Below, one piece after another: positions 41,284 through 53,671 of a DNA stretch of 64,000 nucleotides; the stretch's first letter is position 1; every line of letters starts with the position of its first letter. A program made the translations under genes and the position numbers. The notes below the pieces were generated by a model that saw only the letters and a program-made list of their open reading frames with translations, had not been told where the DNA came from and searched no databases. Source of the DNA: Sphingomonas sp. Leaf9 (GTDB taxonomy: Bacteria; Pseudomonadota; Alphaproteobacteria; Sphingomonadales; Sphingomonadaceae); NCBI RefSeq assembly GCF_001421355.1, contig NZ_LMKC01000002.1, forward strand, positions 124,001 through 188,000, given 5' to 3'.

Positions 41284-42057
41284 ATGACTCGGGTGACGAT
41301 TTCGACGGTCGATGGCGTTGCCGAGGTGCGGTTGGCGCGCGCGGACAAGATGAACGCGATCGACCCGGCGATGTTCGACGCGTTGATCGACGCGATCGAC
41401 ACGCTGCGGGTGTCGTCGGCGCGCTGCGTCGTGCTGTCGGGTGAGGGGCGGGCGTTCTGCGCCGGGCTCGACATGGCCAGCATGGCCGGTGGCGCGGCGG
41501 GTCTGGACCTCGCAACGCGCAGCCACGGGATCGCCAATTGGGTGCAGCAGGTGGCGTGGGGCTGGCGAACGCTGCCGATGCCGGTGATCGCGGCGGTGCA
41601 GGGGCTGGCGTTCGGCGGGGGCATGCAGATCATGGCCGGGGCCGATGTGCGGATCGCCGCGCCCGACACGCGCTTTGCGATCCTTGAGGCGAAATGGGGG
41701 CTGGTCGCCGACATGGCGGGCTTTGCGCTGTGGCGCGATGTGCGGGGTGATCTGCTGCGCGAACTCGCCTTTTCCGCGCGCGAGTTTACCGCAGAGGAGG
41801 CGCTGCGGGCCGGGTTCGTCACGCGGCTTGCCGATGATCCGCACGGCGCGGCGATGGTCCTCGCCCGCGCGATCGCGGCGCGCAGCCCCGATGCAGTCCG
41901 CGCCGCCAAGCGGATCGCGAACCTTGCCGACGATGCCGATGCCGCCACGATCCTCGCCGCCGAAAGCGCCGAACAACAGGCGCTGCTGGGCACGCCCAAT
42001 CAGGTCGAGGCGGTGCGCGCCGGCATGGAGAAGCGGGCGCCGAACTTCACGGACTGA
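41284..42057 (+). CDS. Crotonase / enoyl-CoA hydratase family protein
   Basis: A 257-residue crotonase-fold protein acting on an acyl-CoA thioester in the cytoplasm. The oxyanion-hole segments are GEGRAFCAGLDMASMAGG and VQGLAFGGGMQIMAGADVRI, and the active-site loop is TRFAILEAKWGLVADMAGF. Only one acidic residue (Glu in LEAKWG) is evident, so it could be a hydratase, isomerase or another crotonase. It is co-directional with the cassette upstream (31-base gap) and convergent with aguB. The substrate cannot be read from sequence. Confidence 0.85.
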   Translation: MTRVTISTVDGVAEVRLARADKMNAIDPAMFDALIDAIDTLRVSSARCVVLSGEGRAFCAGLDMASMAGGAAGLDLATRSHGIANWVQQVAWGWRTLPMPVIAAVQGLAFGGGMQIMAGADVRIAAPDTRFAILEAKWGLVADMAGFALWRDVRGDLLRELAFSAREFTAEEALRAGFVTRLADDPHGAAMVLARAIAARSPDAVRAAKRIANLADDADAATILAAESAEQQALLGTPNQVEAVRAGMEKRAPNFTD

Positions 42058-42071
42058 CCCTCCCACCGTCA

Positions 42072-42089
42072 CTCCCGCCCTCGCGGGAG
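42072..42089. terminator. Bidirectional hairpin between crotonase and aguB
   Basis: CTCCCGC (42072-42078), loop CCTC and GCGGGAG (42083-42089) form a 7-bp stem, with flanking GTCA/CGAC adding partial pairing. It lies in the 44-base gap between the two convergent stops. There is no T run, so the terminator call is tentative. Confidence 0.5.
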
Positions 42090-42101
42090 CGACGAAGAGG
42101 C

Positions 42102-42947
42102 TCAGATATCCTGCACCAGCCGCCCGTACAGCTCCGGCCGGCGATCGCGGAAGAAGCCGAATGCCGCGCGATGGCGCTTTACCCGGTCAAGGTCGAAGGT
42201 GGCGGTGATGACGCCCTCTTCCTCACGGTCCAGTTCGGCAACGATATCGCCGCGCTCGTCGGTGATGAACGAGGTGCCGTAAAAAGTCTGGCCATGCTCC
42301 ACGCCGACCCGGTTGGCGGCGACGACCGGCACGACGTTCGACACGGCGTGGCCGACCATCGCGCGCCGCCACAGCCGTGCGGTGTCGAGGCTGGTGTCAT
42401 GTGGTTCGCTGCCGATCGCGGTCGGGAAGAACAGGACCTGCGCGCCCATCAGCATCAGCGCGCGCGCGGTTTCGGGATACCATTGGTCCCAGCAGATGCC
42501 GACACCCAGCTTCGCCGGGCCGTCCCACACCTTGAACCCGGTATTGCCGGGGCGGAAATAGAATTTTTCCTCGTATCCCGGCCCGTCGGGGATATGGCTC
42601 TTGCGATACACGCCCTGGATGCGGCCATCGGGATCGATCATCGCCAGGCTGTTGTAATGATGCTGCCCATCCAGTTCGAAGAAGCTGGTGGGAATTGCGA
42701 TCTTCAGTTCGCGCGCCAGTTCCTGCATCGCCCGCACCGCCTTGTGCTCGGCCACCGGCTTCGCATTGGCGAACAGCCCTTCGTCCTCGACCCGGCAGAA
42801 ATATTCGCCCTCGAACAGTTCGGGCGGCAGCACGACCTGCGCCCCTTTCGCAGCAGCTTCGCGGACGAGGCGAGAGACATTGGCGATGTTGCGGTCGATA
42901 TCGGCGGTGAAGCCGAGCTGGAGCGCGGCAACGGTGATGTCGGTCAT
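42102..42947 (-). CDS. aguB: AguB, N-carbamoylputrescine amidase
   Basis: AguB (281 aa) hydrolyses N-carbamoylputrescine to putrescine, CO2 and ammonia, the last step of the agmatine route to putrescine. It is a nitrilase-fold enzyme: catalytic E43 (PPELFEGEYF), K116 (VYRKSHIPDG) and C152 (GICWDQWYPE) are all present. The sequence KFYFRPGNTGFKVWD and the strong similarity to plant-type AguB make this one of the safer functional calls. ATG 42947 begins the nitrilase domain; the frame opens further upstream through the neighbouring gene. Its partner aguA lies at 43303. Confidence 0.93.
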   Translation of the reverse strand: MTDITVAALQLGFTADIDRNIANVSRLVREAAAKGAQVVLPPELFEGEYFCRVEDEGLFANAKPVAEHKAVRAMQELARELKIAIPTSFFELDGQHHYNSLAMIDPDGRIQGVYRKSHIPDGPGYEEKFYFRPGNTGFKVWDGPAKLGVGICWDQWYPETARALMLMGAQVLFFPTAIGSEPHDTSLDTARLWRRAMVGHAVSNVVPVVAANRVGVEHGQTFYGTSFITDERGDIVAELDREEEGVITATFDLDRVKRHRAAFGFFRDRRPELYGRLVQDI

Positions 42948-42955
42948 GGCGGGTC

Positions 42956-43306
42956 CTAAAGCGTGACGCCGAAACGGGCGGCGACGGGGATAGTGGCGCA
43001 ATACAGCAGGATCGTGACACCGCAACCGGCGAGCAGCGCCCACCAAAAGCCGATGCCGTGGCGCAGCAGCGCGGGCACGATCAGGAACATGGGAAGCGAG
43101 GGCAGGACATACCAGAAGGTCGCCTCCGCATGGGTCGCCAGCCGCGCCGTGTCCCCCGTATCGCGCCACAGCCAGATCATGCCGAGCAGCGACACGAGCG
43201 GCAGCGACGCGACCAGGGCCCCCGCCGCCGGGCTACGCCTAGCGATCAGTGCGACGGCAGCGACAATCAGCCCGGACAGCGCGGCGCGGATCGCAAAGGC
43301 GATCAA
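42956..43306 (-). CDS. DUF3147 family membrane protein
   Basis: A 116-residue inner-membrane protein with about four hydrophobic helices (IRAALSGLIVAAVALIARR, AGALVASLPLVSLLGMIWLW, FWYVLPSLPMFLIVPALLRH, GFWWALLAGCGVTILLY). The pattern SPAAGALVASLPLVSLLGMI with WRDTGD and FWYVLPSLPMFLI fits the DUF3147 family, which has no known function. It lies between aguA (4-base overlap) and aguB (8-base gap), so it is translated with the putrescine genes. A transport role for agmatine or putrescine would be a guess. Confidence 0.8.
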   Translation of the reverse strand: MIAFAIRAALSGLIVAAVALIARRSPAAGALVASLPLVSLLGMIWLWRDTGDTARLATHAEATFWYVLPSLPMFLIVPALLRHGIGFWWALLAGCGVTILLYCATIPVAARFGVTL

Positions 43307-44271
43307 GCCGCCGGAATCTGCTGGCTGATGCAGTGGAAGCTGCCGCCGCCGGTCAGGATATGGTCGGCGCGCAGCCCCACGACCTCATGGTCCGGAAAGA
43401 TTTCGGCAAAGGCGGCGACCGCCGCATCGTCGGTCCCGGTGCCATAGAGCGGCACGACCACGGCGGCATTGCCGATATAGAAGTTCATGTGGCTGCCCGG
43501 AATGATTTCCTCGTCGGGCGACAGCACGCGACCGGGCGAAGGGACCAGCACGACCTCCACGCCGAACGCCGTCGCACGGGCGGCGGCGTCCTGATAGATG
43601 CGCCAGTTCGGGTCGTTTTCCGCGGCTTGCGGGATCGCCAGCCGGTTCGGCCCGACGAACCGCGCGAGGTTGTCGACATGGCCATCGGTATGGTCGTTGA
43701 TCAGGCCATCGCCCAGCCACAGCACCCGGTCATAGCCCAGATCCTCGCGCAGCCGCGTCTCGGCAGCATCGCGATAGAAATGGTCGTTGCGGTTAGGGTT
43801 CAGCAGGCATTGCTCGGTCGTCACCACCAGCCCGGTGCCGTCGCCGTCCAGCGCGCCGCCCTCGACCACCCAGTCATGGTCGGCGACCGCCATCCCGCGC
43901 TCGCGTGCCAAACGCAGGCCGATATCGTCGTCGCCGGGCAGGTCGTATTTGCCGCCCCATCCGTTGAACCGGAACCGGTGCGCGGTGCCGTCGCCGCCGA
44001 TGATCGGGCCGGTATCGCGCAGCCAGATATCGCCGAACGGCTCGATCACCACTTCGGCAAAGGGGGCCCGCCGGCGCGCATCATCGGCCGCCTCAATATC
44101 GGCAGCGACCAGCAGGACCGTTTCGCCCCGGCCATCGGCATGGACCGCGCGGGCAAAGGCGACCACCTCGTCGCGGGCGGGGTCGAGGTCTTCCTGCCAC
44201 AGTTCGGCGTGGCTGGGATAGCCGATCCATACGGCGGCGTGGGGGGCCCATTCGGGTTTCGGCGCGTTCAT
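43303..44271 (-). CDS. aguA: AguA, agmatine deiminase
   Basis: AguA (322 aa) converts agmatine to N-carbamoylputrescine and ammonia in the cytoplasm. The guanidine-modifying fold motifs are present: EPFGDIWLRDTGPI, FNGWGGKYDLPGDD, VVEGGALDGDG (EGG), DHTDGHVDN and the catalytic cysteine C314 in GGGSFHCISQQIP. ATG 44271 is chosen; the frame extends to 44373, but those residues look like random Arg/Ala-rich sequence. With aguB it makes the complete agmatine-to-putrescine branch. Confidence 0.95.
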   Translation of the reverse strand: MNAPKPEWAPHAAVWIGYPSHAELWQEDLDPARDEVVAFARAVHADGRGETVLLVAADIEAADDARRRAPFAEVVIEPFGDIWLRDTGPIIGGDGTAHRFRFNGWGGKYDLPGDDDIGLRLARERGMAVADHDWVVEGGALDGDGTGLVVTTEQCLLNPNRNDHFYRDAAETRLREDLGYDRVLWLGDGLINDHTDGHVDNLARFVGPNRLAIPQAAENDPNWRIYQDAAARATAFGVEVVLVPSPGRVLSPDEEIIPGSHMNFYIGNAAVVVPLYGTGTDDAAVAAFAEIFPDHEVVGLRADHILTGGGSFHCISQQIPAA

Positions 44272-44393
44272 GCGCGCGGAAATAGTGGATCGCGGGCGGG
44301 AGGAAAAGGGGCTGCGCCCCGCAAACCTTGCCCCGGCGGCGGCGATGCGCGATGGGGCGGCCAGTGCCTCCATCCGCCAGGAACCCGAGTCCC

Positions 44394-45047
44394 ATGAAAT
44401 TCTTCGTCGACACCGCCGATACCAACGACATTCGCGAACTGGCCGATACCGGCCTGCTGGATGGCGTCACCACCAACCCGTCGCTGATCCACAAGTCGGG
44501 CCGCGACTTCCTCGAAGTGGTCGCCGAAATCTGCTCGATCACCGATGGCCCGGTGTCAGCCGAAGTGGTCGCGCTCGACCATGCGGGCATGATGCGCGAG
44601 GCCGAAATCCTGCGCAAGATCGCCGATAACGTCGCGGTGAAGGTGCCGCTGACGATCGATGGCCTCAAGACCTGCAAGGCGTTGAGCGACGATGGCACCA
44701 TGGTCAACGTGACGCTGTGCTTTTCGGCGAACCAGGCGCTGCTGGCCGCAAAGGCCGGCGCGACCTTCGTCTCGCCCTTCGTCGGCCGCCACGACGATAT
44801 CGGCTTCGACGGCATGGGCCTGATCAGCGACATTCGCCTGATCTACGACAATTACGACTTCGGCACCGAAATCCTCGTCGCCAGCGTCCGTCATCCGATC
44901 CACGTGCTCGAATCGGCCAAGCTCGGCGCCGACGTGATGACCGCCCCGCCGTCGGTCATCCGCGCGCTGGTCAAGCATCCGCTGACCGACAAGGGCATCG
45001 AAGGCTTCATGGCCGACTGGGCCAAGTCGGGCCAGCAGATCGGCTGA
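44394..45047 (+). CDS. Small transaldolase (TalC/FSA type)
   Basis: A 217-residue TIM-barrel enzyme of the small transaldolase/fructose-6-phosphate aldolase family, acting in the pentose phosphate pathway or on related sugar phosphates. Start [34 protein letters not shown], the Schiff-base lysine K83 in NVAVKVPLT, and [16 protein letters not shown] are typical. The family splits into true transaldolases and aldolases by an active-site Gln/Glu/Tyr difference, which is not decided here. ATG 44394 starts the conserved domain. It is divergent from aguA. Confidence 0.92.
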   Translation: MKFFVDTADTNDIRELADTGLLDGVTTNPSLIHKSGRDFLEVVAEICSITDGPVSAEVVALDHAGMMREAEILRKIADNVAVKVPLTIDGLKTCKALSDDGTMVNVTLCFSANQALLAAKAGATFVSPFVGRHDDIGFDGMGLISDIRLIYDNYDFGTEILVASVRHPIHVLESAKLGADVMTAPPSVIRALVKHPLTDKGIEGFMADWAKSGQQIG

Positions 45048-45090
45048 TCCGGGTTCGACAGCGGCTGCTGCATGGCGCTATCAGGCGACC

Positions 45091-45972
45091 ATGACGCAGC
45101 CGCTGCCGCTGGCTTTCGCCACCCACCTGTCCCGTGATCGCCGCCGGTCGGTGCATACCGTCCGGGCCTATGCCGCGACCGCCGAGCGGCTGATCGCGTT
45201 CCTGCAGGGCCATTGGGGCGGTGCGGTCGATGCGCCCATGCTCCACCGCATCACCGCCGCCGATCTGCGCGCCTTCCTCGCCCATCGCCGCGAACAAGGG
45301 CTGGGCAACGCCGCCGCTGCGCGCGAATTGTCGGCGGTGCGCGCGTTCATTGCCTTCACCGGGGGCGAAGCACCACCGTTGCGCGGCCCCCGCGTCGCGA
45401 AGAACGTCCCCCGCCCGATCTCCCCCGACGAGGCCGTCGCGCTGGCCGGGGAAGTCGCCGATGCCGCCGCCGAGCCATGGATCGGCGCGCGCGACTGGGC
45501 GATCCTGCTGCTGCTCTATGGCGCAGGGCTACGCATCGGCGAGGCGCTGTCGCTGACCGGTCGTATCCTGCCGCTGGGTGAGACGCTGGTCGTCACCGGC
45601 AAGCGCGACAAGACGCGGATGGTGCCGCTGCTCCCCCCGGTTCGCGCGGCGGTCGAGGCCTATGTCGCGCAGCAGCCGTGGGGCACCGCGCGCGATGCAC
45701 CGCTGTTCCGTGGGGCGAAGGGCGGGCCGCTCGACGCCGGGGTGGTGCGCAAGGCGGTGCGGACGGCGCGCGTCGCGCTGGGCCTTGGCGACCGCACCAG
45801 CCCGCACGCGCTGCGCCACAGCTTCGCGACGCATCTGCTGGGCCGGGGAGCGGATTTGCGCTCGCTCCAGGCGTTGCTGGGCCATGCCAGCCTGTCGTCG
45901 ACACAAATCTACACGGCGGTCGATGCCGCGCATCTGCTCGACGTGTATCGGAACGCGCATCCGCGGGGGTAG
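45091..45972 (+). CDS. xerC: XerC-type tyrosine recombinase
   Basis: A 293-residue tyrosine recombinase, probably XerC, which with XerD resolves chromosome dimers at dif. Catalytic residues are complete: R148 (GAGLRIGEAL), K171 (VTGKRDKTR), H239 and R242 (SPHALRHSFATHLL), H265 (LLGHASLSS) and Y274 (TQIYTAVDA). The N-terminal SAM-like core-binding domain is at about 1-100. Normal length, and no phage genes or att sites nearby, argue for a housekeeping recombinase. It ends near the 46006 repeat. Confidence 0.9.
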   Translation: MTQPLPLAFATHLSRDRRRSVHTVRAYAATAERLIAFLQGHWGGAVDAPMLHRITAADLRAFLAHRREQGLGNAAAARELSAVRAFIAFTGGEAPPLRGPRVAKNVPRPISPDEAVALAGEVADAAAEPWIGARDWAILLLLYGAGLRIGEALSLTGRILPLGETLVVTGKRDKTRMVPLLPPVRAAVEAYVAQQPWGTARDAPLFRGAKGGPLDAGVVRKAVRTARVALGLGDRTSPHALRHSFATHLLGRGADLRSLQALLGHASLSSTQIYTAVDAAHLLDVYRNAHPRG

Positions 45973-46005
45973 GGGCGGCCGGGCAAGATACCGCTTGCCC
46001 ACACC

Positions 46006-46088
46006 GTCACCCCGGACTTGATCCGGGGTCCCGCTTCTTCTTCGATCGCGGCCAGGAAAGCGGGACCGCGGGTCGAGCCCAGGGTGAC
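46006..46088. repeat. GTCACCCCGGACTTGATCC-type inverted repeat
   Basis: The left arm 46006-46036 (GTCACCCCGGACTTGATCC...) pairs with 46058-46088 (...CGAGCCCAGGGTGAC). A second, better-matched copy of the same family lies at 62013-62096. These dispersed palindromes are widespread between genes in sphingomonads and other alphaproteobacteria. Here it separates convergent xerC and atpC. Confidence 0.7.
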
Positions 46089-46131
46089 AAGGGGGAGGGC
46101 AGTGTGCGTCCCTCGACGTTGCCCCAAGACA

Positions 46132-46169
46132 CGAACGCCGCGCCGAACCTCAGTCCGACGCGGCGTTCG
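46132..46169 (-). terminator. Hairpin after atpC
   Basis: CGAACGCCGCG (46132-46142) and CGCGGCGTTCG (46159-46169) are perfect 11-base inverted copies with a 16-base loop. The structure sits 25 bases past the atpC stop. No T run, so it could be a terminator or a 3' stabilising stem. Confidence 0.55.
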
Positions 46170-46193
46170 CCATGAACGATGTCCTGGAGAGCC

Positions 46194-46445
46194 TTACCCG
46201 GCCTGCTCGGCGAGGATCGTCAGCCCCTTGGCGGTCACCTCGGCAAAGCCGCCGCGAATCGCGATGCGCTCGGCCTCGCCTTTTTCGGTGCGCTGGATCA
46301 GGACGTCGCCGTCGCGGATCGTCGACATGAACGGGGCATGGCCCTCCAGCACGCCGAAGTCGCCTTCGGTGCCCGGCACGGTGACCATATAGACCGATTC
46401 CGAGCGCACCAGCTTTTCGGGGGTCACGAGTTCGAAGTGCAGCAT
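46194..46445 (-). CDS. atpC: ATP synthase epsilon subunit (short form)
   Basis: The F1 epsilon subunit (83 aa) links the rotor to the catalytic head. The N-terminal beta-sandwich is complete ([60 protein letters not shown]). It stops at the end of that domain, so the C-terminal two-helix inhibitory domain of longer epsilons (about 130 aa) is absent. This short form is known in alphaproteobacteria, where a separate zeta inhibitor often substitutes. ATG 46445 begins the domain; upstream in-frame residues belong to the overlapping gene region. Confidence 0.93.
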   Translation of the reverse strand: MLHFELVTPEKLVRSESVYMVTVPGTEGDFGVLEGHAPFMSTIRDGDVLIQRTEKGEAERIAIRGGFAEVTAKGLTILAEQAG

Positions 46446-46446
46446 G

Positions 46447-46628
46447 TCAGGGTCTCGTTTCAATCGCGCGGTCGAACGCGGCGGTGGCCGCATCGAACTT
46501 GTCCCGGCAGCCGGGATTGCAGAAGCCGACCACCGCGCCGCGATACACCGTCAGGGCGTCGTCGCTGATCGGCTTGGCCGACCATGGACAGACATCGTTC
46601 ACGGCATCCTCGCGGCGCAGCGCCGTCA

Positions 46629-46629
<1 letters not shown>
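46447..46629 (-). CDS. 60-residue Cys protein between atpD and atpC (YHS/TRASH-like)
   Basis: A 60-residue protein of unknown role. C14 ([13 protein letters not shown]) and C37/C41 ([19 protein letters not shown]) give the C...FCxxxC-x-x-F pattern of small YHS/TRASH-type metal-binding modules. The aromatic/GFC pattern after a short beta-hairpin (LTVYRGAVV) also fits. ATG 46629 overlaps the atpD stop (TCAT), and the atpC start lies 1 base past its stop, so it is translated within the ATP synthase operon. Whether it touches the enzyme is unknown. Confidence 0.75.
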
Positions 46630-48684
<2,055 letters not shown>

Positions 48685-48688
<4 letters not shown>

Positions 48689-49563
48689 AGCGCTTCGGCG
48701 CCCGAGATGATCTCGACCAGTTCGGTCGTGATCGCGGCCTGGCGGGTGCGGTTATATTCGATGGTCAGGCGATTGATGAGGTCGCCCGCGTTGCGCGTGG
48801 CATTGTCCATCGCCGTCATCTTCGAACCCTGCTCCGACGCCGCATTTTCCTTCATCGCGCGATAGATCTGCACGGCGATGTTGGTCGGCAGCAGGCTGTC
48901 GAGGATCGCTTCCTCGCTCGGCTCATATTCCACCACGGCGTCGGCCGCCGGGGCCTTGGTCGCGTCGGGAACCTTGACCGGGATCAGCTGCTGCTCGGTC
49001 GGCTCCTGCGTCAGCACCGTCTTGAACGTGGCATAGAACAGGTGCGCGACGTCGAACTCTCCGCTCTCGTAGCGGCGGATCAGGTCGTCGGCATAGCCCT
49101 TGGCATCGGCAAAGGTCAGCTTGCCAAGGTCACCCGGCTCGACCGCATGGACGAAGCCTTCGCGGAACTGGCGCGCCAGCACGGCGCGGCCCTTGCGACC
49201 GATCGTCAGGAACTTGACGGTCTTGCCCTCGGCCTGCATCTCGAGCGCGCGACGGCGGGCGAGGCGGGCGATGTTCGAATTGAACGCGCCGGCCAGCCCC
49301 TTGTCCGACGTCGCGACGACGAACAGATGCACCTGATCGCGACCGGTGCCGGCGAGCAGCGGCGAGCTGCCCTCGGTGATCTGCGCGGTGCTTGCCAGGC
49401 TGGCGACGACCTGCTCGACCCGCTGGGCATAGGGGCGACCGGCCTCGGCCGCCTCCTGCGCACGGCGCAGCTTGGCGGCGGCGACCATCTTCATCGCCTT
49501 GGTGATCTTCTGCGTCGACTTCACCGAGCCGATGCGCAGTTTCAGGGCCTTGAGGCTTGCCAT
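48685..49563 (-). CDS. atpG: ATP synthase gamma subunit
   Basis: The F1 gamma subunit (292 aa), the rotating central shaft. N-terminal helix: ASLKALKLRIGSVKSTQKIT then KAMKMVAAAKLRRAQEAAEA; C-terminal helix: KMTAMDNATRNAGDLINRLT, then IEYNRTRQAAITTELVEIIS, ending GAEAL. Both coiled ends match the family. ATG 49563 is separated from atpA by a 125-base gap with a short inverted repeat. Confidence 0.96.
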
Positions 49564-49688
49564 CTGTCTTCCCTACTCCCTCGTCCCGACAAGCGGGAAA
49601 AGGGTCGGGGAGAGGGTACTGTCACAATGACGGTTCCGCTCTGCCCCTCTCCCAATCCTCTCCCCTGAAGGAGAGAGGGCTATGTGGC
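49564..49688. other. Spacer between atpA and atpG with imperfect repeats
   Basis: No gene. The stretch contains GGGAAAAGGGTCGGGGAGAGGG and, further on, CCCCTCTCCCAATCCTCTCCCC, which can pair in part, and an AAGGAGAGAGGG end. It probably forms an intra-operon mRNA stem; promoter elements are not obvious. Confidence 0.45.
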
Positions 49689-51796
<2,108 letters not shown>

Positions 51797-51921
51797 GCGC
51801 GCGTCCTTGTCAGGGGTCAATTCAACGTCCCATGCCGATAGGGGAGCTGCCATGCCAACCGCCGTCGCGAACCGAATTCGCGCCGCTGACCGGCCCATGC
51901 GCCCCCGATGGGTCGAGGGGC

Positions 51922-51950
51922 CGCTAGCATCGGTGTCACGATTTCGCAAG
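51922..51950 (-). promoter_or_regulatory. Candidate sigma-70 promoter of the ATP synthase operon
   Basis: On the minus strand CTTGCG, a 17-base spacer and CTAGCG precede atpH by about 125 bases. They resemble the alphaproteobacterial CTTGAC-N17-CTATAT promoter. No stronger candidate is seen in the 275-base gap, which otherwise holds no gene. Confidence 0.4.
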
Positions 51951-52071
51951 CTTTGTGGGACGTAGGTCCGCGTGATGCGATTCGGATGAAAGCTGAACGG
52001 GGGATTACGCTGCCGGTTTCCACGCCCGCCCTTGCCCCGCGCAGGCGGGAATCGGGCGGGCCGGGGACGCC

Positions 52072-53622
52072 CTATTTCGCCGCGGTGCAGCGATACACCA
52101 GCCGCTCGTTCACCTGTGCCGGCAGGGAAGTGCGAATCGCCGATTGCTGCGTCGCCAGCGCGGCGCGCGCGCCGGTGTCGGCGGCGCACGCCTTTTGCTG
52201 CACCTGCCCCCGAAGCGAGCGGGCACGCGCCATCGCCTCGGCCGACAGCAGGTAGCGGCTGTTGGTGTAGCTGCCGCTGACCGGGTCGAAGCGCAGGACG
52301 GAGACGGTCGCATCCTCGTTGGGGACCAGAATGCGTTCCCAACCGCCGCCCGGCGCCTCGGCATATTGGGTGCGGCCGTTCATGCAGCCGTCGCCGCGCC
52401 AGCTGAGGCTGACCGTTTCGACCGGCGGCAGGATGATCCGGCTGCGTTCGGGCACCAGCGTGCAGAGCAGCGGGCCCGACAGCGCGGTCGTGCGGGTCGC
52501 GGCGGTGCCGCCCGATTCGTCGGCGGCGGCGACCGATTCGGGATCGAAATCGGGCCTGAGCAGGAAGGTCGCGATCGCCGCGACGAACAGCACGCCGCCG
52601 GCGATCGCGGCGATGCGCGCCTGCCGCTGCTTCTGCCGCTTGCCCGCCAGCAGCCCCGCGCCGCCGATTGCCAGCACCGACAGCGCCAGCAGCAGGGCTG
52701 CCCCGGCGATCATGTTCTCACGGGTCTCGGCATTGTCGGCGCGCGCCTTTTCCAGCGCGGCCTCACGGTCGTCGCGGGCGCGTTCGGCTGCGGCGCGGGC
52801 GCGTTCGCGCTCCTCGATGCTCTGCCGCTCGGCCTCCGCCCGGTCGCGCGCATCGGCATCGGCCAGCGTAAGACAGGGGGTGGCGATGGTCGAGACGGGC
52901 TGGCTCGCCTCGCGCAGGAACGCGATCAATTCGCTGTCGGCGATGGCGAAGGCGAAGCTGGCATCGCCCTCCTCGCCCCGCGTCAGCGCCGAGTTGACGC
53001 CCAGCACCCGCCCGCACCGGTCGAGCAGCGGCCCGCCCGAATTGCCGCGCGCGATGCTGGCGGTGTGGACCAGCACGGCGGTCCCCTCCAGCGTGCGGTT
53101 ACCCGACATCACCCCCTGCGATCGCACCGGCGCGGTCGGCGTCACGAAATCATCGGCCGACCGTGCGGTCGCGAGGTCGACATTGCCGGGATAGCCGAGC
53201 GCGATCAGCGGATCGCTCTCCCCCAACTGCCCGGTGTAGAGCGTCAGCGGCGGCAGGCGCACGCCGGTGACCTCGATCAGCGCCAGGTCACGCGACTTGT
53301 CTAGCCGCAGCACGCGCCCCTCGAACGACTTGTCGCCCTCCGACGGGACCACGCCGACCACGGCTTCACCGGGATAGCGTTCCAGCAGTTCGACGACATG
53401 CGCGTTGGTGACGATGCGGCCCGGCGCGACCGCGAAGCCGGTGCCGTGTTCGACATCGACCATCTCGCCATCGACCGTCGCGATCACCACGACGCGCACC
53501 ACCCCGCGCGCCGACGCCGACACGTCGTCGGCGCGGGCGGGCGCGGCCAGCACCAGCATCGCCGCCAGCGCGGTGAGCCAGGAGGCAAGCAGTCGGACGA
53601 GCGGCAGCGGGGCGTTGGTCAT
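52072..53622 (-). CDS. Membrane-anchored trypsin-like serine protease
   Basis: A 516-residue protein. Signal or anchor segment 10-30 ([20 protein letters not shown]); trypsin-like (S1C) domain about 38-245 with His75 (TNAHVVE), Asp112 (RDLALIEV) and Ser195 (ARGNSGGPL), so all three catalytic residues are present. A highly charged coiled coil follows ([20 protein letters not shown], about 255-305), then two membrane helices (about 312-330 and 343-362) and a C-terminal 140-residue domain with several Cys. No PDZ domain is seen, unlike DegP. The target is unknown. ATG 53622 overlaps nothing; the neighbour is 49 bases upstream. Confidence 0.85.
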   Translation of the reverse strand: MTNAPLPLVRLLASWLTALAAMLVLAAPARADDVSASARGVVRVVVIATVDGEMVDVEHGTGFAVAPGRIVTNAHVVELLERYPGEAVVGVVPSEGDKSFEGRVLRLDKSRDLALIEVTGVRLPPLTLYTGQLGESDPLIALGYPGNVDLATARSADDFVTPTAPVRSQGVMSGNRTLEGTAVLVHTASIARGNSGGPLLDRCGRVLGVNSALTRGEEGDASFAFAIADSELIAFLREASQPVSTIATPCLTLADADARDRAEAERQSIEERERARAAAERARDDREAALEKARADNAETRENMIAGAALLLALSVLAIGGAGLLAGKRQKQRQARIAAIAGGVLFVAAIATFLLRPDFDPESVAAADESGGTAATRTTALSGPLLCTLVPERSRIILPPVETVSLSWRGDGCMNGRTQYAEAPGGGWERILVPNEDATVSVLRFDPVSGSYTNSRYLLSAEAMARARSLRGQVQQKACAADTGARAALATQQSAIRTSLPAQVNERLVYRCTAAK

Positions 53623-53671
53623 GACGCCGCCGTTTCGGACAAAGCGGCGCGCGGGGCAAGGGGGCGCAGGG

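Noticed and set aside
45091-45972. xerC as a phage or integron integrase
   Set aside because: The complete XerC-like length and active site are present, with no att repeats, cassette array or phage genes next to it.
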